Below are positions 7,425 through 15,229 of a DNA stretch of 19,419 nucleotides, one piece after another. The stretch is taken from assembly GCA_050330995.1 (NCBI GenBank), contig JBHJHI010000063.1:1-19419 (forward strand), in the 5' to 3' direction. The position numbers and the translations under genes are program-made. Every line of letters begins with the position of its first letter. The stretch's first letter is position 1. This DNA comes from Thermohalobaculum sp050330995 (GTDB lineage Bacteria; Pseudomonadota; Alphaproteobacteria; Rhodobacterales; Rhodobacteraceae). Under the pieces are notes generated by a model. The model was given only the letters and a program-made list of their open reading frames with translations, was not told where the DNA came from and ran no database searches.

Positions 7425-9280
7425 TCGCGACGTGGCGCAAGATCCCCGATCTGCTGACCCGGCGCCAGCGCCTGCGCTTCGGGCTGCTCGTCCTGCTGAT
7501 GGCGGCGATGGCGGCCTCCGACCTCGCCGGCGTGGCGCTGGTGCTGCCCTTCCTCGCCATCGTCGCCAACCCCGACGTGGTCGAGAACCGCGAATGGCTG
7601 TCGGCGGCCTACGAGAGCTTCGGCTTCGCCGACACCTTCGCCTTCCTGCAGGCGCTCGGGTTTCTCGTGTTCGTCATCGTCATGGCCTCCATCGCCATCC
7701 GCGCGCTGACCTTCCATCAGGTCACGGTGTTCGCGCGCGGCGCGGCGATGACGCTGGGGGCGGCGCTCCTGCGCCGCTATCTCTCGCAGCCCTACGTGTG
7801 GTTCCTCCGCCAGCACTCCGCCGACCTCGGCAAGACGATCCTGGAGGAGGTGCACGACGTCACCGTCGGCGCGATCGCGCCGGCCATGCGCCTGCTCGCC
7901 AACGTCATGGTGCTCACCTGCCTGTTCGGGCTGCTGATCGCCCTCGAACCCGTCGGCGCGCTCGTGATGGGCGTCTTCCTCTGCGCCGGCTTCGCCGTGA
8001 TCTACGTCCGCCTCGACGCCTTCCTCGCCAGGACCGGACGCGACCGCCGCGTCGCCAAGCGCGAGAAGCACCAGATCACGGCCGAGGCGATGACGGGCAT
8101 CAAGGAGGTGAAGGTGATGGGGCTCGAGGACGCCTACCTCCGCCGCTTCATCGGCCCCTCCGAGCGCGTCGCCCGCCATCAGGCCACCGTCACGCTGCTC
8201 GGCGAGATGCCACGCTACGTCCTGGAGGCGCTCGCCTTCGGCGGCATGCTGCTGTTCGTGCTGTGGCTCCTGCACTCGCGCGAGGGCCGTCTCGACGAGG
8301 CGCTGCCCGTCATCGGCGCCTTCGCCTTCGCCGGGCTCAAGCTGATGCCGACGGTGCAGCAGATCTTCCAGGACCTCGCGCAACTGCGCCACAACGAGCC
8401 CACGCTCGACGGTCTGCGCGCCGATCTCGCCGGGACGGACATCGAGGGCTCGACGGACGGGCGGGAGCACCGGCGCGGGGGCGTCGCCCCCATCCCGCTC
8501 ACGCGCGAGCTGCGCCTCGAAGGCGTCGGCTACCGCTATCCCGACGCGGCGCACGGCGCGCTTCACGGGGTCGACCTGACGGTGCCGATCGGCTCCAGCG
8601 TCGGCGTCGTCGGCGCGAGCGGGGCGGGCAAGACGACGGCCATGGACATCATCCTCGGCCTGCTCCAGCCGGACGAGGGACGCCTCCTCGTGGACGGCAC
8701 GGCGATCGACGCCACGAACGTGCGTGCGTGGCAGCGCGGCATCGGCTACGTGCCGCAGGTGATCCATCTGATCGACGACGCGATCGCCGCCAACATCGCC
8801 TTCGGCGAGCCGGCCGGCCGCATCGACCGCGCCGCGGTGGAGCGGGCGGGGCGCCTCGCGAGCCTCGCGCCCTTCGTCGAGACGCTGCCCGAGGGCTACG
8901 ACACCTGGATCGGCGAGGGAGGCGTGCGTCTCTCGGGCGGGCAGCGCCAGCGCATCGGCATCGCCCGCGCGCTCTATCGCGACCCCGACCTCGTGGTGTT
9001 CGACGAGGCGACGAGCGCGCTCGACACCATGACCGAACGCGCCGTCATCGACGCGATCCGCGCGCTCTCCGGGCGCAAGACCATCGTGATGGTCACCCAT
9101 CGCCTCTCGACCGTCGCGCACTGCGACAGGATCGCGGTGCTGAGCGAGGGCCGGCTCGTCGGGACCGGCGACCACGCGACGCTCGCCGCGACCAACGCGA
9201 CCTACCGCGCCCTTCTGGAGGCCGCCGAGGGACGGCCGGCGGAGCGCGACGCCCGTCCCGCCGCCGCGACCGCCCCGTGA
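7421..9280 (+). CDS. PglK-type ABC transporter, probable lipid-linked oligosaccharide flippase
   Basis: This is a half-size ABC exporter of 619 residues with a fused membrane domain (about 1-330) and ATPase domain (about 360-600). ATPase motifs: Walker A GASGAGKTT at 398-406, Q-loop IGYVPQ, signature LSGGQRQR from 504, Walker B LVVFDEATSALD from 524, and switch His560. The resemblance to Campylobacter PglK is recognisable across both halves, for example PRYVLEALAFGG before a GLKLMPTVQQIFQ segment, and DDAIAANIAFG with LPEGYDTWIGEGG in the ATPase domain. PglK flips undecaprenyl-linked oligosaccharide across the inner membrane. The start is GTG at 7421 in a GTGA overlap with the HTTM-like stop, implying translational coupling; the frame is open upstream, but that part overlaps the previous gene. 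The substrate is inferred. Confidence 0.88.
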   Translation: MIATWRKIPDLLTRRQRLRFGLLVLLMAAMAASDLAGVALVLPFLAIVANPDVVENREWLSAAYESFGFADTFAFLQALGFLVFVIVMASIAIRALTFHQVTVFARGAAMTLGAALLRRYLSQPYVWFLRQHSADLGKTILEEVHDVTVGAIAPAMRLLANVMVLTCLFGLLIALEPVGALVMGVFLCAGFAVIYVRLDAFLARTGRDRRVAKREKHQITAEAMTGIKEVKVMGLEDAYLRRFIGPSERVARHQATVTLLGEMPRYVLEALAFGGMLLFVLWLLHSREGRLDEALPVIGAFAFAGLKLMPTVQQIFQDLAQLRHNEPTLDGLRADLAGTDIEGSTDGREHRRGGVAPIPLTRELRLEGVGYRYPDAAHGALHGVDLTVPIGSSVGVVGASGAGKTTAMDIILGLLQPDEGRLLVDGTAIDATNVRAWQRGIGYVPQVIHLIDDAIAANIAFGEPAGRIDRAAVERAGRLASLAPFVETLPEGYDTWIGEGGVRLSGGQRQRIGIARALYRDPDLVVFDEATSALDTMTERAVIDAIRALSGRKTIVMVTHRLSTVAHCDRIAVLSEGRLVGTGDHATLAATNATYRALLEAAEGRPAERDARPAAATAP

Positions 9281-9321
9281 CTCGCGGTGTCGTGACCCGC
9301 AGTATCGTGACCCGCCGTATG
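9277..9321 (+). repeat. Three tandem 15-bp repeats across the ABC stop codon
   Basis: Units are GTGACTCGCGGTGTC (9277-9291), GTGACCCGCAGTATC (9292-9306) and GTGACCCGCCGTATG (9307-9321). The first includes the ABC transporter's TGA. Read in the frame of the GTGs they form an 18-codon micro-ORF with a VTRxx pentapeptide repeat. It starts in a GTGA overlap with the ABC stop and ends with the TGA of an ATGA overlap with the sulfotransferase start (9330). No Shine-Dalgarno sequence precedes the first GTG. Confidence 0.8.
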
Positions 9322-9329
9322 GAGAGGCC

Positions 9330-10175
9330 ATGACCGCCGACGCGGCCGAGATCGCCCGCCCCGACCCCGCCGTGCGGGCGCGCCGCTTCGTCCTGCTGTG
9401 CCACCAGCGCAGCGGCTCGAACGCGTTGTCGGCGATCCTGAACGACGACCCGCGCGTCCACCTCTACGGCCAGCTCTTCAATCACTTCCTCGAGTATCGC
9501 CTGCGCAACGCGCGCTACCGCCTCTCGGCCTACCGCACGCACCCCGAGGCGCTGCGCCACTTCGGCCAGAGGCCGCCGCTGCGGCCACGCCTCGAACGCG
9601 CGGTGCTCGGCGCGCTGCCGACCGAGCGCGACCTCGGCCGCTTCGTCGGCAACTTCTGGAAGCGCACCGCCCGCCACGCGACCGAGGCGGCGGCGCTCGG
9701 CTTCAAGCTGCACGACTACCAGGTCTCCGACGCCGACCTCGCCGCGCTCGCGCGCGATCACGCCGACGCCACGGTAATGCTCTGGCGGCGCAACCTGCTG
9801 AAGGCGGCCGTGTCCTGGGCCTACGCCATCCGCACCGACGTCTGGTCGAGCCGCAAGGCCGCTTCGGGCCCCGCGCCCGTGCACAGGCTCGACCCCGACG
9901 AGATCGGCTGGTTCATCGAGAAGACGGCCGCCAACGTCGCGCGCTGGCGCGAGGTGCTGGAGGCGAGCGGCGGGCGCTGGCTGGAGCTGACCTACGAGGA
10001 CCACGTCGAGCCGCGCGCGCTGGAGCCGCTCTACCGCTTCCTCGGCCTCGACTGGCAGGGCCCGCCCGCCTTTCGCACGCGGCGGCTGTCGAGCGCGGAC
10101 TACGCCCACATCGCCAACGCCGAGGAACTGGAGCGCCGCTTCGGCGATCCGGTCACCGGCCGGCTGTTCGAGTAG
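9330..10175 (+). CDS. PAPS-dependent-type sulfotransferase family protein
   Basis: Sulfotransferases of this fold move sulfate from PAPS to a hydroxyl or amine of a sugar, lipid or small molecule. The protein has 281 residues and is predicted soluble. Residues 24-33 (CHQRSGSNAL) form the 5'-phosphosulfate-binding loop near the N terminus, and RRNLLKAAVSWA from 153, with Arg154 and Ser162, fits the 3'-phosphate-binding motif. LYRFLGL near the C terminus is also typical of the family. The start is supported by GGAGAGG at 9321-9327. It is the third gene of a tight operon: a flippase lies upstream and an amidotransferase 10 bases downstream. The acceptor is therefore probably a glycan or glycolipid made by this locus, which is inference. 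A NodH- or Stf0-like subfamily cannot be distinguished by eye. Confidence 0.82.
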   Translation: MTADAAEIARPDPAVRARRFVLLCHQRSGSNALSAILNDDPRVHLYGQLFNHFLEYRLRNARYRLSAYRTHPEALRHFGQRPPLRPRLERAVLGALPTERDLGRFVGNFWKRTARHATEAAALGFKLHDYQVSDADLAALARDHADATVMLWRRNLLKAAVSWAYAIRTDVWSSRKAASGPAPVHRLDPDEIGWFIEKTAANVARWREVLEASGGRWLELTYEDHVEPRALEPLYRFLGLDWQGPPAFRTRRLSSADYAHIANAEELERRFGDPVTGRLFE

Positions 10176-10185
10176 GGGCGCCACC

Positions 10186-12060
10186 ATGTGCGGCATCGTC
10201 GGCCGGGTCTCCACGCGCGCGCCCGTCGATCGGTCGGCGTTCGAGCGCATGACCGACCGGCTGGCCCATCGCGGGCCGGACGGACGGGGCACGTGGTACG
10301 CGCGCGAGGGGCGCGTGGCGCTCGGCCACCGCCGGCTCGCGATCCTCGATCTCTCGCCGGCGGGCACGCAGCCGATGACGATCCCCGGCTCGGGCCTCTG
10401 GCTCACCTACAACGGCGAGATCTACAACCACCCGGCACTGCGCGCCGAGCTGGAGGGCAAGGGCCACGTCTACCGCTCGCGCTGCGACAGCGAGACGATC
10501 CTGCACGCCTACGCCGAATGGGGCACGGCCTCGGTCGAGCGGCTGAACGGCATCTTCGCCTTCGCGCTCTGGGACGAGCGCGAGGGGCGCCTCCTCGCCG
10601 CGCGCGACCCGATCGGCGTCAAGCCGCTCTACCTGATCGAGACCGCCGAGACGCTCGCCTTCGCCTCCCAGCCGGGCGCCTTCCTCGACCTGCCGGGCTT
10701 CGCGGCGCGCCCCGACCCGGAGGGAATGCTCGATTGCCTCGCCTACGGCGTGGTGCCGGGCGAGCGCGCCGCCTTCGCCGGGGTGAGCAAGCTCGGACCC
10801 GGCGAGGCGCTGGAATGGCGCGACACGGGCAGGCGCGCGACGACGCGGCGATGGCGCTACTGGCGGCTGCCCGAGCGCGCCGAGATCGTCGATCCCGCAC
10901 AGGCCGCGCGCGTGTTGGAGGAGGCGCTCGACCGCGCCGTCGTCTCCCAACTCGCCAGCGACGTGCCGGTGTCGATCTTCCTGTCGGGCGGGATCGATTC
11001 GAGCCTCGTCGGCGCCGTCGCCGCCGGCCACACCGGCGCCCCCGCCACGGCCTTCACCATCGGCTTCGACGACGCGATGCACGACGAGCGGCGCCACGCG
11101 GCGCTCGCCGCCGATCTGATCGGCGCGCACCCGGTGGTGGCGGTGCTGGCCCCCGGCGATCTCGACGCCGCGCTCGACGACGTGGTCGAGGCCTACGACG
11201 AGCCCTTCGCCATCGACGCCGGGCTGCCGATGGCGCGCCTCGCGCGGCTCGCGCACGAGCACGGCGTTCGCGTGGCGCTCGCCGGCGACGGCGCGGACGA
11301 GCTGTTCGCGGGCTATCGCCATTACGACACCCTGGACCGCCACTACCGCCGGCACGGCCGGTGCACGGCCGAGCGGGTCGAGAACCCGGTGCGCGGTCTC
11401 GTCGCCCGCGCGCTCCACGGCGCGTTCGACCCCGTCGAGGCCTACCGTGCGCACAACGCGCGCATCACCGGGCCGGTGGCCGAGACGCTGGCGGGACCGG
11501 CGCTGGCGGAGGGCGTCCTGCCGCGACGCCACCGCGAGCGGGCGCACTTCGATCCGGCGCGGCCGGCCGTCGAGGCGGCGCGCCGCGCCGACGTCGCGAC
11601 CTATCTGGCCGATGAGATCCTGGTGAAGGTCGATCGCGCCACCATGGCCTTCGGCATCGAGGCGCGCGTGCCGCTGCTCGATCCCGACCTCGCCGCGCTC
11701 GCCTTCCGCATCGACACCGCGCTCCACTACGCCGGCGGCGAGCGCAAGGCGCTGCTCAAGCGGGTGGCCGGGCGATGGCTGCCGGACAGCGTGCTGACCG
11801 TGCGCAAGAAGGGCTTCAGCCCGCCCATCGACACCTGGCTGACGCGCCCGGCGGTCCGAGAGGCCATGCTGGCGCGCGTGCGCGAGGGGCGGCTCGTGGC
11901 CGACGGCATCCTGCGTCGCGACGACCTCGCGCGCCGGCTCGCCAGGCTGCGCCGTCCGGCGGCGGGTCTCCTGCAACTCTACCTCATGGAGCGCTGGGCC
12001 GAGCGCTGGACCGGCGCCGCGCCCGCCACGGCGCCTCAGGCCGCGCGCGTCAGCGCGTAG
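10186..12060 (+). CDS. asnB: Asparagine synthase (glutamine-hydrolysing)-like amidotransferase
   Basis: The product is 624 residues with two domains. The N-terminal class II glutamine amidotransferase uses Cys2 (MCGIVG) as the nucleophile and has HRGPDGRG and LTYNGEIYNH binding motifs. The C-terminal ATP-pyrophosphatase synthetase domain has the SGGIDSS loop at 267-273, LAGDGADELFAGY, and KVDRATMAFGIEARVPLLD near 480-500. All key residues look intact. Homologues in polysaccharide loci often amidate sugar carboxylates instead of making free asparagine; the operon position after flippase and sulfotransferase genes favours that role. The ATG is 10 bases after the sulfotransferase stop, with TAGGGG upstream. 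Its last 25 bases overlap the 3' end of the convergent beta-propeller gene. Confidence 0.92.
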   Translation: MCGIVGRVSTRAPVDRSAFERMTDRLAHRGPDGRGTWYAREGRVALGHRRLAILDLSPAGTQPMTIPGSGLWLTYNGEIYNHPALRAELEGKGHVYRSRCDSETILHAYAEWGTASVERLNGIFAFALWDEREGRLLAARDPIGVKPLYLIETAETLAFASQPGAFLDLPGFAARPDPEGMLDCLAYGVVPGERAAFAGVSKLGPGEALEWRDTGRRATTRRWRYWRLPERAEIVDPAQAARVLEEALDRAVVSQLASDVPVSIFLSGGIDSSLVGAVAAGHTGAPATAFTIGFDDAMHDERRHAALAADLIGAHPVVAVLAPGDLDAALDDVVEAYDEPFAIDAGLPMARLARLAHEHGVRVALAGDGADELFAGYRHYDTLDRHYRRHGRCTAERVENPVRGLVARALHGAFDPVEAYRAHNARITGPVAETLAGPALAEGVLPRRHRERAHFDPARPAVEAARRADVATYLADEILVKVDRATMAFGIEARVPLLDPDLAALAFRIDTALHYAGGERKALLKRVAGRWLPDSVLTVRKKGFSPPIDTWLTRPAVREAMLARVREGRLVADGILRRDDLARRLARLRRPAAGLLQLYLMERWAERWTGAAPATAPQAARVSA

Positions 12061-13193
12061 ACCTGACGCGCGCCGTCCTGCAGCGAGGTCACGATGATGC
12101 GCCGGCCGTCGGCGGAGGGACAGGGATGCAGGTCGCAGCGGAACGGCCCGTTCGCCGGACGATGGCCGGCGAAGGTCGCGATGGGCGTCGTCCGACCCGT
12201 CGCGCGGTCGATCTCGTTCAGCTCGATCGTCTCGCGATAGGGCGTGTCCCAGACGAAGCGCTCGCCGTCGAGCCGGCGCAGATGCGCGTTCACGCCGACG
12301 GCGCCGCCCGCGAAGGCGCCGAGCCGGCGCCCGCGCGGCACGGCGTCCTCCACCTCCTCGATCCCGCCGCGGCGCCAGAGGTGGAGACGGCGATCGTCCA
12401 TCCAGATGACGTGGCTGGTGGCCTCGGCGAGCAGCGCGAGGTCGCCTCCCTCGGTCGAGGCGGTCAGGCTGACGCCCTGGCGGTCGTCCCAGTGCCCTTC
12501 CGGGCGGCGCCAGCGCAGCTTGACGGTGAAGCGGCGCGCGTCGGGGGCGATCTTGACGTGATTGAACCAGTAGTGCGGCCGGCTCAGCCGATGGCGCAGC
12601 CGTGCCACGGGACCGAGGTTGCGGTGCAGGAAGGCGACCGCCGCGTCGAGCGGCAGGACGAGCCGCGCCGCGCCGGTGCCGAGATCCACGCGCCAGACGC
12701 CCTCGTTCCCCGGCGCGCGCTCGGCCGGCACGCCCTCGCCCGCGGGGAAGCCGTAGCCCGGCCGCAGCGCGTCGATCCGGCCCATGTCGAGCGCGAGGCC
12801 GAAGCGTCCGTCCGGCGCCACCGCGTAGAGCGGGCGGTCGAGCGTGCGCCGCGCGCCCGTGTCGGCGTCCGCGAGCCGTCCGACGAGACGGCCCTCCTCG
12901 CGGTCGGCGTAGGTCAGCCACGGCCCTCCCGCGATCCACTGCGCGAGCGGTCCCTGCTGCCACGACCACGCCCGGCTCTCGCCGAGCGGCGCCCACGCGC
13001 CCGGCGCCTCGGCGTCGGCGATGCCGACCTCGACCGCGTCCCCGGGCGTCGGGTGGCGCCCGGCGAAGCGCAGGCGGTGGGCCAGCACCCGCCGGCCGGC
13101 CCCGTCGAGGACGGGGATGTCGTAGTAGCTGTGCGCGTGGCCGACGCCGCGCTCCGAGCCGAAGGTGAGCTGCTCGACCCGCCAGCCGCTCAT
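12036..13193 (-). CDS. Predicted beta-propeller protein of unknown function
   Basis: The product is 385 residues with no signal peptide or membrane segment. The sequence has repeated blade-like units of Trp/Tyr, Asp-Gly turns and short strands. Three His-centred motifs stand out: WFNHVKIAPDARRF (Asn211-His212), TSHVIWMDD (Ser260-His261) and CDLHPCPSADGRRIIVTS (His356). This NH / SH / HP-PDGR pattern recalls TolB- or oligogalacturonate-lyase-like propellers, but I cannot name a family and do not claim lyase activity. The start is in an ATGA overlap with the stop of the upstream glycosyltransferase, so the two are translationally coupled. The frame is open further upstream, but that part is antisense-free glycosyltransferase sequence in another frame, so a longer fusion is rejected. 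The 3' end overlaps the amidotransferase gene tail-to-tail by 25 bp. Confidence 0.7.
   Translation of the reverse strand: MSGWRVEQLTFGSERGVGHAHSYYDIPVLDGAGRRVLAHRLRFAGRHPTPGDAVEVGIADAEAPGAWAPLGESRAWSWQQGPLAQWIAGGPWLTYADREEGRLVGRLADADTGARRTLDRPLYAVAPDGRFGLALDMGRIDALRPGYGFPAGEGVPAERAPGNEGVWRVDLGTGAARLVLPLDAAVAFLHRNLGPVARLRHRLSRPHYWFNHVKIAPDARRFTVKLRWRRPEGHWDDRQGVSLTASTEGGDLALLAEATSHVIWMDDRRLHLWRRGGIEEVEDAVPRGRRLGAFAGGAVGVNAHLRRLDGERFVWDTPYRETIELNEIDRATGRTTPIATFAGHRPANGPFRCDLHPCPSADGRRIIVTSLQDGARQVYALTRAA
12043..12073. terminator. Bidirectional hairpin at the convergent gene ends
   Basis: Perfect 11-bp arms GCGCGCGTCAG (12043-12053) and CTGACGCGCGC (12063-12073) flank a 9-base loop that contains the amidotransferase TAG. 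The hairpin sits exactly where the plus-strand operon and the minus-strand beta-propeller gene meet, and one arm lies inside the coding end of each. It can fold on both transcripts. Confidence 0.55.
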
Positions 13194-14155
13194 GCCGGCC
13201 GTCCCGCGAGGCGCCCGGCCGCGGCGCGGGCGCGGCGCGCGGCGAGACGAGCGCGCCCCTCGGCCCGGATCAGCGCGAGCCGCCAGCGCCAGGGTAGCCG
13301 CCGCCGGCCGTCGTCGAGCGCCACCCGGTCGAGCGCGATCCCGTCGTGACGCGCGATATGGTCGAGCTGCTTCCTCCCGTACTCGATGCCCGCCGCGCTC
13401 GCGCCCGGCGTCTCGATCCGGCGGCGCAGCCGCGCCTCCAACCCCTCGACCCAGTGCAGGTGGTGCACGCGGCAGGGCACGGCGAAGCGCCAGTCCGCCC
13501 GTTCGATGCCGGGGAAGTCGCCGAGCGGCAGCGTCGTCAGCGGCGCCCGCATCGTGCCCCCCTCGGCGTTGTGGCCGCCGCGCTGGGGCCGGACGCGACC
13601 CTTCATCGCCATGATCTTCACCGTGCCCCAGCGGTCGTGCGCCGCGCCCTGCCCGGCGATGGACCAGATCACCTCGGCCTCGACCGGAAACTGCTCGAGC
13701 GCCGGGGGGGCGGGCTCGACGGGAGCCAGCCGGCCGCCCTCGGCCAGCCGGTCGATGAACGGACCCTGCACGCCGTCGACGCCGAGCGCGTCGCAGCGCG
13801 CGAGGAAGGCGTGGAGGGGCTCGGGGTACTCGTGGAACTCGTCCACATCGGCGCTGACGATCCAGTCGTCCGCGCCCGCCTCGGCGGCCTGCAGCGCGCG
13901 CCGCTCGGCCCACATGCTGTCCGAGGTGTAGGGCGCGATCCAGCGCCGCCCCGGCGGACAGCCTTGCGCGGCGAGCAGCGCGTCGGCCGCGTCGAGGCCC
14001 GGCGCGTCGGCCGCGCGGGCGTTCAGGATCGCGCGCACGCGGCCCGGCGCGATGCCGAGCGCGAGGTAGTGCGCCAGGAAATGGGGCAGGAGGGCGAGAT
14101 CGCTCTCCACGCCCACGCAGGTGATCAGCAGCGGATCGATGCGGTCGGCGGGCAT
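13190..14155 (-). CDS. Glycosyltransferase family 2-like protein with a DxD motif
   Basis: The product is 321 residues, predicted cytoplasmic. It opens with DPLLITCVGVESDLALLPHFLAHYLALGI, the start seen in family-2-like transferases that act from a 'far-from-here, go to place' Rossmann half, and has SADVDEFHEY at 101-110, where Asp103 and Asp105 give the metal/nucleotide-sugar DxD. Later motifs are WGTVKIMAMKGR and HHLHWVEGLEARLRRRI. This pattern fits the Glyco_tranf_2_4/GT92-like group. The C terminus is an Arg/Ala-rich helix. A good ribosome-binding site (GGAG, 6 bases upstream) supports the start. It is first in a two-gene minus-strand operon with the beta-propeller gene and is divergent from the next glycosyltransferase by 53 bases. 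Donor and acceptor sugars cannot be read from the sequence. Confidence 0.78.
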   Translation of the reverse strand: MPADRIDPLLITCVGVESDLALLPHFLAHYLALGIAPGRVRAILNARAADAPGLDAADALLAAQGCPPGRRWIAPYTSDSMWAERRALQAAEAGADDWIVSADVDEFHEYPEPLHAFLARCDALGVDGVQGPFIDRLAEGGRLAPVEPAPPALEQFPVEAEVIWSIAGQGAAHDRWGTVKIMAMKGRVRPQRGGHNAEGGTMRAPLTTLPLGDFPGIERADWRFAVPCRVHHLHWVEGLEARLRRRIETPGASAAGIEYGRKQLDHIARHDGIALDRVALDDGRRRLPWRWRLALIRAEGRARLAARRARAAAGRLAGRPA

Positions 14156-14208
14156 CGCGTCTCCAGGATGGTATGCGGTGGGTCGACGGGAGCCGGAAGG
14201 AACGGGGA

Positions 14209-15198
14209 ATGGACGACGAACGGCTGATCTCGGTTATCATGCCGGCCTACGATGTCGCACCCTTCGTCGCCGAGGCGGTCGAGTCCGTGCGCGCGCAGGA
14301 CTGGCCCGCCATCGAGCTGATCGCGGTGGACGACGGCTCGACCGACGGCACCGGCGAGACGCTCGACCGGCTGGCGGCGACCTGGGACGGCCCCGGACGG
14401 CGCATGGTCGTCGTGCACCAGCCGAACGGGGGCCTCGCGGCCGCCTGCAACGCCGCGCTCGCGCGGGCCACGGGGCGCCACGTCGTGTTCTGCGACGGCG
14501 ACGACCGCTGGCGGCCGGGGCTCCTGCCGACCGTGGCGGCGCATCTCGACGCCCGCGACGACCTCGACATCGTGTTCCCGCGCTACGTCTACATCGACGA
14601 GGGCGGCGCCCCCTTCGGCATGGAGAGCCCGCGCCCGCGCCCGCGCTACGACGCCGACGCCTTCCTCGTCGAGAACCCGCTCCACAGCGCGACGGGCACG
14701 CTGGTGCGCGGCGAGGCGGCGCGCGCCAACGGCCCGCTCGACGAGAGCCTGCGCGCCTGCATCCATCTCGACTGGTTCCTGCGGATGACGACGCGGCGGC
14801 CTGGCAACGTGGGTGGCGTCGACCGGGTGCTCGTCGACTACCGCCGCCGGCGCGGCCAGATCACGAGCGACTGGCGCCGGATGCAGACGAACTGGCATCG
14901 CGCGGTGGACAAGCGCGCCGTCCTCGCGCCCGTGCCCGCGCGGCGCGTCGTCGCCCGCGCCCGCGCGCGCCAGGCGGTGTTCTGGAGCGCCCTCGCCTAC
15001 CAGGCGGGCGAGCACGCGGCCTCGCGCCGGCTGATCCTGTCGGCATGGACCGGCGCGCCGAGGGCGATCGCGGACGACTGGCATGCCTGGGTGCGCCTCG
15101 GGGCGGGGCTCGCGACGCTTCTGCCGAGGCCGGTCCACGACGCCGTCGCGCGCGGCTTCAACGCGCTGCGCGCCCGGCTCGGGCGGGACACGTCGTGA
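14209..15198 (+). CDS. GT2-family glycosyltransferase
   Basis: This inverting GT-A-fold glycosyltransferase has 329 residues. It opens with ISVIMPAYDVAPFVAEAVESV, then DDGSTDGT at 41-48, NGGLAAACNAAL at 73-84 and the metal-binding DGDD at 96-99, all classic GT2 features. LDWFLRM further on resembles the acceptor/catalytic ED-type helix region, here with Asp rather than the ED pair. There are no clear membrane segments. An in-frame ATG at 14173 is possible, but GGAAGGAACGGGG immediately precedes 14209, and the protein from there begins at the usual distance from the first beta strand. It is transcribed alone, divergent from the other glycosyltransferase and followed by a strong hairpin. It probably adds one sugar to the glycan of this locus; specificity is unknown. 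Confidence 0.9.
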   Translation: MDDERLISVIMPAYDVAPFVAEAVESVRAQDWPAIELIAVDDGSTDGTGETLDRLAATWDGPGRRMVVVHQPNGGLAAACNAALARATGRHVVFCDGDDRWRPGLLPTVAAHLDARDDLDIVFPRYVYIDEGGAPFGMESPRPRPRYDADAFLVENPLHSATGTLVRGEAARANGPLDESLRACIHLDWFLRMTTRRPGNVGGVDRVLVDYRRRRGQITSDWRRMQTNWHRAVDKRAVLAPVPARRVVARARARQAVFWSALAYQAGEHAASRRLILSAWTGAPRAIADDWHAWVRLGAGLATLLPRPVHDAVARGFNALRARLGRDTS

Positions 15199-15203
15199 GA
15201 GCC

Positions 15204-15229
15204 TCGCCCGCGGGCGCCGTCGCGGGCGA
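15204..15229 (+). terminator. Hairpin terminator after the GT2 gene
   Basis: Perfect 9-bp arms TCGCCCGCG and CGCGGGCGA with loop GGCGCCGT start 6 bases after the GT2 stop. TCGATCAG follows rather than a T run. The rest of the 283-base gap up to 15481 holds no recognisable gene. Confidence 0.5.

Noticed and set aside
6152..9280. A 1042-codon plus-strand frame suggesting a much longer ABC protein
   Set aside because: The first ~420 codons are an Arg-rich off-frame reading of the HTTM-like gene. The conserved ABC sequence begins at the GTG at 7421.
7343..9331. A 662-codon minus-strand frame opposite the ABC transporter
   Set aside because: It is antisense to a gene with all ABC ATPase motifs and has no motifs of its own.
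10153..12996. A 947-codon minus-strand frame across the amidotransferase and beyond
   Set aside because: It is antisense to the intact AsnB-type gene, and its remainder is an off-frame reading of the propeller gene.
12036..14240. A 734-codon minus-strand frame suggesting a propeller fused to an upstream domain
   Set aside because: The part upstream of 13193 is an off-frame reading of the glycosyltransferase. The ATGA overlap at 13190-13193 marks the real start.
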